Source: Gnetum montanum
Lineage: Eukaryota; Streptophyta; Gnetopsida; Gnetales; Gnetaceae
Assembly: GCA_015680685.1 (NCBI GenBank)
Contig: MNCI01005887.1
Coordinates: 104,036-168,035 of the forward strand
DNA length: 64,000 bases
Reading direction: 5' to 3'
In this document: positions 33,960 to 47,129 of the stretch, piece after piece
Numbering within the stretch: the stretch's first letter is position 1
Layout: the number at the start of each line of letters is the position of its first letter
The notes under the pieces: generated by a model
Databases searched by the model: none
What the model saw: the letters and a program-made list of their open reading frames with translations, nothing else
What the model was told of the DNA's origin: nothing
Translations under genes and position numbers: made by a program

Positions 33960-36900
33960 GTGGCAATGGTTCTAATGGATCTTCACTAGCCTTTGGTGCA
34001 TGTGGTGGCTGTGGCATGAAAGATGGTTGTCCCATAGCAGTTGCAACTTCTGGAGGTAATTGAAAAGCCTCCAACAGAGCCCTCATTTTCCATCTTTTCT
34101 TCTCAGATCATTCACCGTCCAAGAAGCTTCACCAATATGTGCCAAAACTGGAACATCCCAAGGGCATGGAAGTGTAGGAAAGAGTTCTTTTAAGTTGACA
34201 AACCAGGCAACAAACTATTTTCATTCGATATCAAATGCTCGGATTGATGTTCATAGTTGCTGGTAGTCATTCATTCGTCGGGCCAATTTTTCAGCGACTG
34301 CACGTTGTCCTTCAAAATGAGTGCAGAGAACCTCGAGCTCTGCATTTGCTAGTTTCAAATTCTGTTTTGTCACTTTATGCGCTTGAAACTCACCCTTGTA
34401 TAAAGAATATGAGGTGGTCAGTTGCTTCTCTAGGTTAGACCATGGCCTTCTGGCTGTTAGCATAGCCAGGTTTACATAATGGAGGTTGGCCAACTCCATG
34501 TATTTTGTCATTTCTTCGACTTGTAGCTCCTTGAGGCAGATCTCAACTTGGTTGTAGATGTTCAATCCATGGAAGATGGGTTACCACACCTCACCTCCTT
34601 CTTGGAGCTGTTGGAGTGCTTGGTTTAGCTTGGCCTTTGTGACTTGAATCTCCTTTTCATTTACTTCCTTCTACAATCCCACTTGGTCCCTATAGTGATT
34701 TTTAACTTTTTCAAATGTAAGGACTTCATTTTTCCAAGCAGAGATTTTGATAGCTGATTTTTTTCGCAAGGCCCAAACTTCCTCCATAGATAGATTATGA
34801 TTTTTGGCAACTAATCTCCTCACATCAATGTTCACCCTGGCTAGCTCCTCGTGCTGTTGATGGATGAAGTCATTCATGTGTTGATTTTCAACACCAACAT
34901 TGCGTAGGTGATGAAATTTCACAGTCAACTTGACATTCTCCTAGCAAACCTCCACCAAGTCCTTGTTTAGATGATATGCATGAGCGTCTGTCAAGGACTT
35001 GTCAAAAATTTCCAACTCTTGCTCATCTTCAATCGTCTAAAGCTTGATTTGAAGCTATTGAAAAGTTTCATCTCTGGTGAGTTCACAGTTGAGGAGAGCT
35101 GGATTAGCAAGTTGGGCTCTTAATTGGGCAACATCCATCACCAAGCATTGAAAATTTACTTGAGCTACTTCAAGTTACTACTCCAAGATGAGACACTTGC
35201 CCTTTGCTGAGAGCAGCTTCGACTGGGTTGTAGTAATGTTATCTGGAAGATCAAAGACATCCGAAAGCGGTTGCCCGGTTCCCACCAGTCGGTCCAACAA
35301 TTCTTCATGTTGGGCTGCATTGATCCTACTATGTGAAGTTCTTGCGGATGTCTGTACATCTTCAAGTCCATGTACATTTGGTATAGGCATTGCTAGTGCA
35401 TTAAGGGCTGTCAATCATGTCAGCACCCACTTCAATAGTAATTTCTTGTCCTTGGTGCTACATCACTAGGACAGTCGCCCCCTCTTCATCCTCCAAGCGT
35501 ACCGAAAAAGTAGTGGAATTTCCTAAAATTTCAAGAAATAATTGTTGGGTGGAGACCATGATTTCTCAGACACTAGGATCAGTTCTTATAGGTACTTGTG
35601 TTTGGACGATAGAAAATATCGACCCTGCTCCCTCTAGCAGACTCACTGATTGAGCCACTTACTCTAGATGGCTCATTGCACAGTGATAGACTAAAGGGTC
35701 TTCCCCTCTATTGATTCCTATCGATTACTCTTATTGGCTCAAGAGTGATTGTTAGATTTCATGTATGTGTTCTGTGATTGTCTACGAGCCTAACCTTATT
35801 GTTTGCACAGGCATTGGAGGTGGTTACTACTCTTCCTTGAGTCGTGTGGTGGTCAAAGTCTTATCCTTCATCATCTCCCATCATGAGGCAATTGGGGCAT
35901 GCCAAAGTGTGTCATTAGTGTATCATGCTATCCCTACCCATTTGCACAATTTCTTAATTAAGCAGTGACAGGGTAGAGCCCACCTTCCACATTCTCTTTC
36001 AGCAAATATTTTCTCAATCTCTAGAAACAACAACTGTGGAAGGTTGATTGGGAATTTTCTGCTTAGAGTGGCACATGCACGAGTAGAGAAGGCAGTGATC
36101 TTGCTGGGTCTTACTATTGGATTCAAGTGGTAAGACACAATTTCTGAGTATACCCTCTCTATAGTGGTTAAAGTGCCAAACTCCTTGCGTTCTACCCCAT
36201 AGCACCGCCTGATCCATTCTCCTTTTACCTTAGATCTACTTGTTTAGGGATCTCCGCCACATTAGCTCCAGTCTCTAGCAACCCTAGAGCTTGTGAAATT
36301 AATTTTGTAGAGTAAGAGACATAAATGTCTTTGATTCTTACTCTAGATCCCGATTGCTGTTTCATCCAGAAGAGGTAAGTCTCTCCTAGGTACCATTCAC
36401 TGCTAGATGTGATGATTGGCCACATAGGAGAGCTTTGCAATTGGATCTTCACTTCTTCTAGTGCATTCTTTAGAAATGGTTTGAAGTTCAACTCTTGCAA
36501 GACCATTCATTGCACCTCCCTTGGCTTAATAGCATCAAGACATGCCTAGGTCAGGGTGACCTCAAGCCATGGCACTACCACCAGAGTCTCATCCCCTTGC
36601 GATTGTTTGCTAGGGATCTCCTCTTTAGGAATCTGATGAACAAATTCTACATCAGGTCCTTTGTGGAGGGGGCCAATTGCATGTGAGCCCTCCACATGCT
36701 CTGGATGTCACACATCTCATCCTCTTCCCATTCTTGATCGCTTGTCCCTTGGTTGGGATGGTCCTTCTTTCCTTGGATGCCTTGATTTGGGTGTCATTTG
36801 CAATCAAGCATAGCCATGAATTAAAATGTGCACAAGTTGCTCGAAATGNNNNNNNNNNNNNNNNNNNNNNNNNNNNNNNNNNNNNNNNNNNNNNNNNNNN

Positions 36901-37090
36901 NNNNNNNNNNNNNNNNNNNNATGATGAAGAGCATACCTCTGGTTGTGAAAGAGGGAAAGGATAGGTTGATGAGGACTCATAGTAGAAAATGTAAGTGGTT
37001 GGGAAGAAGAAGTGAGGAAGAAAAATGGAAAAACTCCCCCAACTTGTGTGCAAAAATGGGCAAAATTCATAGCCCAATGGTGGTATATAT
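33960..37090 (-). pseudogene. E3 extra 3' ORF (env position), decayed and crossed by an assembly gap
   Basis: Homologous to the E1 block at 1010-3895 and better preserved. N-terminal piece 36225-36506: QELNFKPFL, SPMWPIITSSSEWYLGETYL, IKDIYVSYS. Next 35923-36138: PSKITAFSTRACATLSRKFP, NLPQLLFLEIEKIF, LPCHCLIKKLCKW, the part resembling plant 'Transposase_32'-type domains. Then 34671-34928 and 34251-34565, strongly charged with heptad-like spacing (NQHMNDFIHQQHEELARVN; AELEVLCTHFEGQRAVAEKL), a probable long coiled coil. Finally a conserved FVNLKELFP / WTVND segment near 34130-34220. No membrane segment seen, so an envelope role is not supported. Upstream limit is uncertain because of the gap at 36849-36920. 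Confidence 0.6.
36849..36920. other. Assembly gap (72 N)
   Basis: A run of 72 undetermined bases inside E3; its true size is not known from the sequence. Confidence 0.99.
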
Positions 37091-37159
37091 AGCCTGTTTT
37101 TGTGCTGTGTCGACGGGGCCGCATATAAGAGGCTACATATACACAGGGGGCTACGTATA

Positions 37160-38700
37160 GGGGCTTAGTCGACGTAGGGTGTTGCAAATGTTGACCAGCA
37201 TTGACCAAAGAAGAAAAAGCCTGAAATGTTGAATTAGAACACAAAATTGGGATGGTTTAAGAGCTGAGAGACTAGGGACTTGGATGATAGAAAGAGGAAG
37301 ATAATTGAGGTTAGAAAAAGAGTCAAAGGTTGGAGAATGTCATGAGATAGAACTCTGCGGAGAAGAATGCATGCAATGGTTAGTGCAGAAATAATCAACC
37401 AACAATATCAAGAGGATGGGATACTAACAAACAAAACCAAGGGATATGCAAGTGGGTCCTCCCCATAGCAGGCAGTAGCCTTAGTAGCCCTTGCATATCA
37501 TCAACACCAAAGTCTGTGGGTCCTAAAGTCAATGAAAAGTGACCGCGAGTTAATACTCACATCCATGAGAACCTGTCGAAGCATTAGGAGTTCACATAAA
37601 TCACAATAAACCATCAAAACATAAGACCAGAAGTGAGGTGAGTCATGGAGAGAAATGGATGAAGAAATAGGAGTGGAAATTGGAATTCTGATTATTGGTC
37701 ACATGAAATCCTATGTGAAGTTTGTGGTTAAGTGACATGGTAGGACCCATCCCGAGTTTAGACCCAAAACCAACCACATACAATGACATCGAAATAACAT
37801 GTGAAGACTCATCCACCCTTAGGAGTACAAGCATGCACTCACAAATAACCACCACTCCAACATGCATGAGAAAAAGGAAGTGAAAATGGGATTAAGTTAG
37901 AGGGGACAAAGCAAGTCCCATAACTAGTGCTTGTGGCCCATTAGAGGCAATCTAAGGGGTGTGCTTTGAATTCCCATATAGTTATTATTTTTATTTTTAT
38001 TTTTATGGAAACCACACCATGCAAATACCTATGCATTTTTGCATGCATTGGACCAAGGGGTATGCTTTGAATCCTCATGTTTTTTTTTTTGTGTTTTTGT
38101 GATGAAGACCACACCATGCAAGGCCAAATTACCTAGGAGCTTTCGAGTATGAGAGGACTTAGAGTGGTAAGAAATTCGTGAGGACACTTTCGCAAACCAA
38201 GGAATAGAAAAGTATGAAGAATATTGCATTCCCCTTGAAGTCACACCTGATTCAAACCATTGGGTCATCCCCAAGTCTGGGAACTACATAAGTCACAAAT
38301 TAATTAAAATGTTTTTAAGTGGAGGGGGTTTGCATGTTTCCAAAAGAAGGAAAATGATGGAATGGATGAATGGGTGGATGACGTGGACTCACTGCCTATT
38401 TTATGAGATGAAAGGATACGTAATTTCTTAAAACAAAAATGCGAGGGTGGAAGAAAGATATAATAGGTGGACCATTTCAAACAACCCATCGCAACAAGAA
38501 CCAACCACACTAGTACATCTAATGACAATAAGACGGTTTATTAGTAAAACAACTAGAAATTAAGCACACACATAAACACATATACAAATAAACAAACAAA
38601 CAAATAGAAAATTAAATAAAGAAAGAAAAACTAAGTAAGAATGGGCAAACATACGAACGATGTTGGAAAACAAAAAAGTTTCAAAAATAGTGAGGAGCTT
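37160..38700 (-). other. E3 3' noncoding region
   Basis: No ORF supported. Contains the family block 'gtgggtcctccccatagcag' (37452) and two copies of the inverted-repeat unit (37951-38035 and 38051-38123) with T-rich loops. The end, 38560-38690, is A-rich. Confidence 0.6.
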
Positions 38701-38719
38701 AGTAAAGTGGGTTAGCATG

Positions 38720-38750
38720 GAGAATGGTCTCCCCCATGACTAGGCTAGAA
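38720..38750 (-). other. E3 internal PPT-like motif
   Basis: 'tggtctcccccatgactagg' resembles the terminal PPT flank and sits just downstream of integrase. Confidence 0.5.
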
Positions 38751-38819
38751 GGAGGAGACCCAAAAAATGGAACGAGGTTGTTCCTATGATGATATGATAG
38801 TATCACTAGTTTGATGGAC

Positions 38820-40165
38820 TTCATGGAAAATTTTTAATTGTTGCCTATTGACTAACTATGTTCTCGTGGGGTCCTTAGGTTTGTGTATAAGCAAGGCCCT
38901 AGATGGAAAGCTTTCGAAGACAATATAGGATCCCTCCCATAGTGTTTGAAACTTAGTATGTTGCGGTACGTGTGTGGGGTTCCAGTAGAGTACCTTATCT
39001 TCACATCGAAATGTTACCTTCAAAATCCTAAGATCATGATGATTTTTATCATAGTCCTTGCATATCTCATTTGATGATAGGGCCACTAGTTGATTCTCAT
39101 CTAGCACACTTATGTTGATAAGTCGTTCTTGTTGTGCTAGTGGCAAGTCAAGGCCTAGGTCACTGGCTATAGATAGTGTCTAGAGTTCTACCAGGATTGG
39201 AAGTTTCGGTAGCTTTTCTACACTAACTTCTAAGGAGAGTAACCTATAGGAAGTTTCCAGGTGGAGTGATAGGCCCATAGGGCATCGTTAAGTTTTCTAC
39301 TCTAGTTCCTCCTATATTTGCTGATGGTTCTAGTAAGGATTTTGGTAATCTCCCTATGGGTGAATTTGGCTTGCCTATTGGCTTGGGGGGGATAAGGTGT
39401 TGTAAATTTATGGTCAACCCCCAAGTGTTGCATGAGTTTACAAAAAGTGGTTCCTGTGAAATGAGTTTCATTGTCTGAGATGAGTGCATGTGGCACTCCA
39501 AACCTGTTGACGATTTGCTGTTGGACAAATCGTGCGGCTATGTTTGAGGAATAGTCGATGATGGCTACCACCTCTACCCACTTTATGTAGTAGTCAATAG
39601 TGATGATGATGTATGCCTTCCCATTGCACATGGGTGTGATGGGACCTATGAAGTCGATGCCCCAAATATCAAAGGGTTCTAGTGGTTGGATCCATTGTTG
39701 AGGTCCCTTCATTCATGCAGTAATGCCACCATCTCTCTAACATCATTCATAGGAGTGGGCAAACCATTATGTATCCCTGAAGAGTGTAGGCTAATAATAT
39801 CTTACAAGCAGGATCTTAATGGCTATGTGTCATCCAGCATAGTGGCCTCCACAAGGATCCTTATGAGCATCTTGAAGGACGCATAGTGTATCATCATTAG
39901 GGATGCACCATCGAACCAAGCTATCTACACACACCTTATAAAGGTGGTTGTTGATTTCCATGAAGTGCTTGGCCTTATGGAGAAACTGTTGTTTTTGCCG
40001 ATGGTCCCACTCCTTTAGTAATTCTTGGGTTGTAAGATAGGTGAGGATGTGGCTAAACCAAGGTGATTCTTTGGACATCTACTTATCAATTGCTCTAGTG
40101 AAGAGGAGTTCATCCAGAAATTGGTTGGAGAGTGGCTCCTCCTCTTTTGCATTATCCCATCGCAA
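38820..40165 (-). pseudogene. E3 integrase, decayed
   Basis: Zinc-binding region at 39830-40078 (HFMEINNHLYKVCVDSLVRW, DAHKDPCGGHYAG) then the core at 39302-39712: FDIWGIDFIGPITPMCNGKA, TIDYYIKWVEV, NRFGVPHALISDNETHFTG, HLGVDHKFTTPY. Both catalytic Asp (GIDF and SDNETHF) are kept, but the Glu of QAEVTNRE reads QAKFTHRE, so the third catalytic residue is lost. C-terminal region 38856-39146 with VLYWNPTHVPQHTKFQTLWE and a WEGSYIVF strand. Confidence 0.9.
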
Positions 40166-40199
40166 CTAAGATAAGTGGTTAGCAACCACATTCTCAATT

Positions 40200-41440
40200 T
40201 CCTTCCTGTCTATCATAGTGAGGTCAAATTCTTGAAGAATCATAAGCCACCATACGATACGGGGCCTCACTGTTGGTTTGTTCATTAGGAACTAGATGGC
40301 ACTATGATTGATATGCACAAACACCTTGTACTCGGGCACATAGTGTCAAAATTTTTCTAAGGTAAACACCACCATCATTAATTCCTTTTTAGTGGTGGTG
40401 TATTTGAGTTGAGCACCTACAATGCTGCAGCTTACATAGTGGATATAGTATGGGTGTTTTTGATCATCCCACTATGTAAGCACGGATCCCAATGCATAGT
40501 TGGATGCATCCATCATAATGTGGAAGGCTCTGAACCAATCAAGTTCCCATAGAATTGGAGTTTCTATGAGTTTCTATTTAAATGTTTGGAATGAAGATTC
40601 ACATTCCTTGGTCCAGAAAAATGGATCATATTTCTTTGTGAGTTTCACCAATGGCTTGGTGATCTTTGAGAAATTTTCAATGAAGCATCAGTAGTAACCA
40701 GTGTGGCCAAGGAATGACCAAACTTCTTTTACAATGCTTAGTTGATTGGTGATTCCTTGGATGACCCTGATTTTTTCAGGGTCTACACTAATCCCTGCTT
40801 GTGAAATGTGGTGCCCTAGAATAGTCCCCTCTTGGACCATTAAGTGGCTCTTTTGCTAGTTGAGCCTTAGATTAGTTTCCAAACATCTTTTTAGAACTTG
40901 CTCAAGGTGGTTCAAGGCTTGGTCAAATGTTTCTCCATAGGTAGAGAAGTCATCCATGAAGACTTCTACCCCATTGCCAATTTGCTACTGGAAGATACTG
41001 AGGACAAGGTAGTGGAAAGTTGCAGGCACATTACACAGGCCAAAGGACATCCTTTTATATGTGAAACTCCCCTAGGGACTTGTAAATGTTGTTTTGGCTT
41101 GGTCTTCTGGTGCGATTTGGATTGGTTATAGCCACTATAACCATCCAAAAAGATATAATAACAATACCCCACAATGGTATCCAACACTTGGTCCATAAAT
41201 GGAAGCGGGAAGCGATCCTTGAAGGTAGCCATGTTTAGTAGTCAAAAATCTATACAAACCCTCCATTTTCAACCCTTCTTTGGCATAATAATGAGTGGGC
41301 TAACCCATTCACTATCCACAATGGAATAGATGAACCCTGCTTTCAGCAACTGCTCGATTTCATCCTTGACTACTTGCTTCAGTTTGGGGTTCAATCGCCT
41401 TTGTGGTTGTCATCGTGGCTTCATGGAGGGGTCGATATAA
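40200..41440 (-). pseudogene. E3 reverse transcriptase-RNase H, decayed
   Basis: Minus strand from 41400: RRLNPKLKQVVKDEIEQLL, then NMATFKDRFPLPFMDQVLDT (40966-41232). The catalytic box FMDDF is intact at 40946-40960. Then GTILGHHISQAGI, SFLGHTGYY and ENFSKITKPLVKL, followed by RNase H (HIMMDASNYALGSVL near 40500, LKYTTTKKELMMVVFTLEKF near 40400). Scattered stops and a frameshift after 41110 (PRGVSHIKG) disable it. Confidence 0.9.
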
Positions 41441-41489
41441 ATTTGATGTTGGAATACCCTAGCATCAACTCCTATTAATTCAAGGCATG

Positions 41490-42370
41490 ACCATGCAAAA
41501 GCAATGTCCCATTTGTTCACCACATTTAGCAATTTATTTTTTTTGTTCAGGAGCAAGAGTGGCATTGATAATTACCAGCTTACCATTATGCAAAAATGCA
41601 TATTCTAAATTGGATGGTAAAGATTTGAGTTCCAAGGGCTCCTATTTAAAACTCTTAGGTATCTGTAACTTTCCCCAATCATCACGGTCATCAATAGTGG
41701 ATACTTGTTGATGAACCTTCTCCAAATCATCCATGCTCTCTACATAGGTGCATACAAGCCCCTCAGATGGTTCCATGAATAAAGTGCTGCTATTAGAGTC
41801 AGCGGTCAGCCACTAGGTGCCTTCTTGATTTATAGTTTTTGCATATAGGCATCATTGAACTTGTGATTCTTTGACACACTAACTGCATGCTTGAATAGAT
41901 GTCTACTTAGCAGACCATAGTTGCTACACACAGTTGCACCTGGAGTCACTGTATGCAATTCATGGAACGTGCTTCTTCTTGATCTTCCCAAAAGGATTTT
42001 TTTTTAAACTTTCAAGGGAAAGATCTCGGAGTCCTAATCGTGCATCCACTATGCTTAGCTAGGTTCTTCCCATTATGATTGAAAAGTTCCCCTTGAAATT
42101 ATCAACACGAATGAAAAGGAACTCAGCAGGATAGGACCACCCACAAATGGTGGTCACAATGTCTTCTATCAATCCTAAGGGAATAGTAATGGATTGGTTT
42201 TCTAGGTTAAGCCAAATGTTGCTCTTCTTTAATGGGAGCAAATTCCAAGTCTTATACATGTCATGTGAAGTCAAGTTGACTCCTGACCCTAAATCCAGAA
42301 GAGCTTTACATGGCTCATTTCCTAGCACTTGAAGATAGATGAGGGGGCTTCCTAGATCAGTCAATTTCTG
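41490..42370 (-). pseudogene. E3 protease and linker
   Basis: 42059-42364 is open: LGSPLIYLQVLGNEPCKALL, then DLGSGVNLTSHDMYKTW (active-site DSG is DLG), ITIPLGLIEDIVTTICGWSY and NFSIIMGRT. The linker to RT (about 41490-41830) contains the LEKVHQQV-type segment shared with the other copies. Confidence 0.85.
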
Positions 42371-42379
42371 AGGAGATGA

Positions 42380-44813
42380 TCTGCTTTTATCCAGTCTTTC
42401 ATAGCGTGTGTGGGCATGATGATTTGTACATTATGAGGTGTTTGGTTTGAAGGCTGCTCAAAAGGTTGGACAGTGGAGGCGATTGGAGGTTTAGAGGCAC
42501 TAGCCACAGGTGTGTGTGAGGGTATGTTTTGGTTATTAGGCTGGAAAAAGGGACATCTCCATGGTTTCACTTCTGGTCCACTCGGCTAACAAGCCGGTTG
42601 TAAGTTGATAGCCCTTGTAGCATTACGTTGCTATGGCTATGGTGGTATTTCCCCCTGCATAGGTGGAGTAGGCGATAGCTGAGTGGGGTGTTAATGAGTA
42701 GGGATGGTAGGAGAAGGTGATGGAGGATGGTAGGGATGTGGGTTCTCCCCCCTAGGTGATGGAGACTGTGTTTGGAAGAATTCTAAGGGTAGTAATGATT
42801 TTGAAAAGCCACATGACTAGAAGAGTTCCATAGGGAGACTGTTTGCTAAACATAGTACCCATAAGGATTTGGTTGCCGATAAGGGTACGACTGCCTTGGA
42901 GGTGGCATCCCCCATGATTATGGATGCTACTATTGCTAGAAATATTCGTAAGAATGCAGCAGTGCTCCACTAGGATAATAACCTTGTTGCTGGTGTAACT
43001 ACCTGGGATTGCATTGTGGGTAAGGCAATCTTTGGGGTATTTGCCTCTTTGCCAAGCGAGGATTCAATGCATATACCCCAGACTCTTGTAGATGTGACAC
43101 CACGGGAAAACACCCCTTAGGATGTTCGTATTGGCATATGTCACACTCATCATCTTCTGTATAAGAGTCTGCAACCTATTCTGCTATAACAACTTTTCCC
43201 TTACCTTTATGGTAGGCACATTCAGCTTCCTTTCTCCTTCACTAATCGTGATCATTACTTCACTCTTTGGACTCCTCCACGATTTTCTATTCACTTTGAA
43301 ATTTTTTGTCGAAAGAGTCCCACATCTTGTCAACCTTAGCTAATATTTCAAAAGAAAATTTTTGTAGGGGTAAGGTTTTACAGTTTATTATTACATCCAA
43401 CTGTGATTCTTCCTCATCTTCACAAAATTAGACATCCCTCTTTTAGATGGAAGGATCTCGATTATACTCTTCTACACTTTCCTTCTTTCTTAGTTCCCCC
43501 TCTTCTTTAGCCACTTGCTCAATTAAGCACTGCAATTGATGAACCCTTAGCATTGATAGTCATCCTTGGGCATACATGCCAAGGGTCTTTCTGGTTTCAA
43601 AGCGAAGCCCATTAACGATATGGCCGAGTTGTGCCGCTAAGAATAACCATGACTAGGGCATCGATGTAATAATGAGTCATATCTACTCATGGTTGCATCC
43701 AAGGGCTCATGACCACCTTGCTTCCATCCTTGGATTTGTCATCTTAGGTTAGCCACTCTAGAGTAGGTTTGATACTTTTCATTGAAAATTTCCAGCATCG
43801 TATTCCATCTCTTGATTGATTTCGACTTCAAAGACTAGTACCAACTTTTCACTTCTTTGATGAGTGTGTGGGGAAATAGCTTAAGTTTCTACCAATCATT
43901 AACTATGTTTTGAAGGTTGCAAGCATCATGAAATGTTTGCAAGTGAGTCTGTGGATCACAATTATATTCTCCTTCAAAGTTGGGGATGTTGTTCATTTCA
44001 ATGCACTTGATCTGACTATATTTCAAGTGCCTACTAGGTATTTGAACTGCCTCTCCTTTCTTGATGGTGAGACTCGTGTGACTAGTCATGCCTTTCCTCA
44101 CATCATTCCCTTTGGCCTTTGTGATCACCATCACCCTAATCCTTTCTACCATGGTTATGATCGAAATCAGAATCAGGTGAAGATAGAGTGGAGTAAGAGG
44201 ATGGAGAAGAGGGAGGGGAATCACCACCACCCTAGTGTCGATCTCCTCCTCTACTATGATGACAACCCCGATCTTCACGTCCATCTTTGCTTTTGTCATG
44301 ATCTTTCCTGTATGACCCTTCATCCTCCTGGGGGTCTCGATCACTTGATTGCTTTCTTTGAATGATGGAATGAATGATTTGATGCATCAAAGGAGGTTTG
44401 GCTAAATGAAAATCATGAAAGATAGGTTCCTCATCATCATGTAGTTCTTGCAAGAATAAGCAGTTGCTGAACTATTTCCCCTTGATGTGTTCATGTCGTT
44501 CTGCCTGCTATTAGTCTTGTACATGTTGTGCCTCAGTTGGACGATAGTCCCAGTAGTCATGGTCCTCCATGACATATTTCACACTTCAGTCCTGAATGGC
44601 TAGTTTGGTAAGATTGTGAAACAACATTCCAGGAGTTGATTGGTCAAGCAGTAATATGATGTTTCCCTCCATGTCCCACCCACGCAGATGCTCATCCTAA
44701 TGTAGGATAAAAGTGAAGTTAGGGACATATTCATCCAGATTTGTGTATACCACCTGACATTCTTGTGGCACTATTGGGTTAGATCCATCTCACCTATGAG
44801 AACAAGACATTTT
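42380..44813 (-). pseudogene. E3 gag, decayed
   Basis: The N-terminus MSCSHRWDGSNPIVPQECQV starts near 44812, followed by YTNLDEYVPNFTFIL and DMEGNIILLLDQST. A charged, His/Arg/Asp-rich segment (44232-44453) precedes the Retrotrans_gag-type domain at 43889-44040 (VQIPSRHLKYSQIKCIEMNN, NFEGEYNCDPQTHLQTFHDA). A decayed knuckle near 43110 and a Pro-rich tail to 42380 follow. Confidence 0.8.
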
Positions 44814-44955
44814 GGATGTCAGATAATCCACTAATTGGTGTACCTTACTCTTTACTTAGGCCACCTAGCGTGCGTAGATTTTACTATCTTGGATCTATTC
44901 CAACGAAGTGAATGATAATTTTGCTAAGGTTAGATAGTGCATGTAAGACTAATAA

Positions 44956-44974
44956 TCCTCAACAATGGCACCAA
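44956..44974 (-). other. E3 primer binding site (tRNA-Asp type)
   Basis: The minus strand reads TTGGTGCCATTGTTGAGGA beside the LTR, a transition-decayed match to TGGCGCCGTTGCCGGGGA. Confidence 0.8.
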
Positions 44975-45876
44975 TGATGAGCACTGAGGTACCCCTACAC
45001 CCAACCATACAAATCATGGGCATTCACACATGACTTGATCGAATTTCATAGACTGTAAGCACTTACATACACCAAACTCTAGCCAAAAAAACCTTATGTT
45101 AGAATGGTCGTTATCTTTTGAACCTCACATGTGGTGTTCTAATGTGATGGTTTAGTGAGATTGAGGCAAATGATTTTTATTGCTTTTCTCTTTATCTTCT
45201 AAAGTCTAATTCTAGAAATGTAAGAAATGGAATGTTGTGTAATCTATAATTGTTCTATTCTATTCTATCTCCTAACTCTCCCTAGCATAAGCAATCGATC
45301 CCATCTTCTGTACACATCCCGAGCATCCCCTAACCACTACTAGGTTACTAGATGTTAAGCGTCATTGGGTTGTCAAGTGTTGGGTTTACATTCGAGACGA
45401 TCATACTTATGGTTTTTACAGAATATAAAAGAGAAACAACGATAAAGTGATTATAATGAAAACTTAAGGAATTATTAAAGCGTGGAAATATTAAACTATT
45501 TAAATGCTTAAATGATTAAATCCAAATGCTGCAAGGAATGTTTAAAAAGCTTGTCTTTATTGTCAGTCACGCTAATGGGCTCAGGTACATTAGCACTCGA
45601 ATAAAGAGTTGGACACCTTTCTCACACCTGCTGTGGGCACTTGGAAAATATTCTAACTCTTGTGGGAACAAATTGCAAGAGTCTACCTACAACTACTCAA
45701 AAAGATGCCTAAGTGTGGTGGAAGCATACTTATTTATAGCTAGAATAGACTTTGCGTAAACAAGCCCATGTAAATGCATGGACAGAAGCATCGATGGGGC
45801 CGCATCAACACGACCACGTATATGGGGCTCTGTATACACGGCCCAATCAACGCATTGACTAATGAGCACTTCATTA
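44975..45876 (-). repeat. E3 5' LTR
   Basis: 902 bp from TGATGAGCACTGAGGTACCCC to CACTTCATTA, close to the 3' LTR in length and sequence. TATA box tataaata at 45731-45738 (minus). Confidence 0.95.
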
Positions 45877-47129
45877 GTAAGGAGTCACAAACATCATAAA
45901 ATAAGTAAATGAAAACTTAAAAGTAAACTATATTAACCTAAACATGATTAAAATAATCAAATAATCAAAAGAGAACTAGACATGGGCCACCCAAACCACA
46001 CCAGCTTATTTAGTAGAACTTTAAATATATAATTTATTATCTTAACTACATATATCTATATATAATTAAAATATATAATGATTTCTTTCCCAATGTTCTC
46101 ATAAAGCAAAAGCCAACAGCATGCAGACTACTTTGAGCATAAGACCCATACTAAACTTAATGAGGGGACAGGCTTATATTAGATCGTGGCTAGCTGCAAC
46201 TTTTGAATTTTTCCTTGGAATTTTTTTTGAAATTGAGAAAGAAAATGGATGAAAAGGGATTATTTGCCTTTTTTTTTCTTTTTTTCTTTTTGGAAAATAG
46301 GTTTAAAAGGAAAAATGGAGGTTTGGGTGGGGATAGCTGCCAGACCCCATCACACTTAAGAACTTATTACACTACTAAAGAACATGGTCCTTATTCTTTT
46401 TTTTTTAGGATACTTTTCCCATGATGTACTTCATTCTTAAGGTAGGAATTCCAACACGAGTCTGGCCGATTAGCTGCACTGCCAATGAACATGGTCGTTT
46501 GGGAACTTTTCCCATGGTGCAGTTCAACCCTCATGTATGTGCCTTTGATTACAATTTGATGGCATCATAGCAGGTCTCCTAGGTGGCTAAGGGTTCTCAA
46601 GTGGAGATGAACACACTTTACCCTATTGTTCACAGGGTAACCATGGATCATCCCACTTGAGGGCTAGGGCTTATGAGAGGGAAAATTGGGTTTTCCAAGG
46701 TCACCTAGTGATTATGGCTAACCATTCTTCAACATCACCTATCCAACACTCACATGATCATGATGATTACATGATAAGTTAGCACAAATCTCATGCTCCA
46801 TAATCCAACATAACTATAGAAACTAAAACCTTGAAAAAGACTAGGAAGAATCAAAGCATTATTGAAATATATAGCATAAAAGAGATTTTATGTAATACTA
46901 ATAAGAAATATTATATAAAGCATTATACTAACATTATTCTCAATGGTGCTCTGATGACCCAATGCCTAGTAACTCAAAAGATCATAATGATTATTAAAAT
47001 CATATGCAAAGAAAAAATCAAAATAATATGCTAAGAAAGAAATGAAGGAAATGCAAAGAAAATATGCAAATGCACCTATATACAAATGAAACACATGGTG
47101 AAGGGGAAGAAAACATGCAACTAAGAATC
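45877..47129 (-). other. E5 LTR remainder and 3' noncoding region
   Basis: E5 sequence between E3 and the integrase C-terminus. No supportable ORF; the 73-codon + strand frame at 46203 is T/A-rich chance sequence. A pyrimidine-rich run (46263-46292, poly-purine on minus) is one candidate PPT. The LTR/internal boundary could not be placed. Confidence 0.4.

Larger units (their letters stand above)
32804..45876 (-). mobile_element. E3: complete family A Ty3/gypsy element with extra 3' ORF
   Basis: A 13,073-bp element, LTRs 32804-33704 and 44975-45876. TSD gtagg (32799-32803) and gtaag (45877-45881) differ at one base. Minus-strand order: LTR, PBS, gag, protease, RT-RNase H, integrase, noncoding tail, extra 3' ORF, PPT, LTR. 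It is larger than E2 and E4 by the extra block. A 72-N assembly gap lies in the extra ORF region. Inserted into the E5 3' LTR. Confidence 0.95.

Noticed and set aside
36652-37244. Long frames crossing the N run
   Set aside because: They are extended artificially by undetermined bases and cannot be read as proteins.
43910-44365. 151-codon frames on both strands
   Set aside because: Both overlap E3 gag. Only the minus strand has the conserved gag residues (IPSRHLKYSQ, EGEYNCDPQ); the + frame is a shadow.
46203-46424. 73-codon + strand ORF with FFFF-rich centre
   Set aside because: Poly-T and A-rich noncoding sequence in the E5 3' region; no conservation signal.
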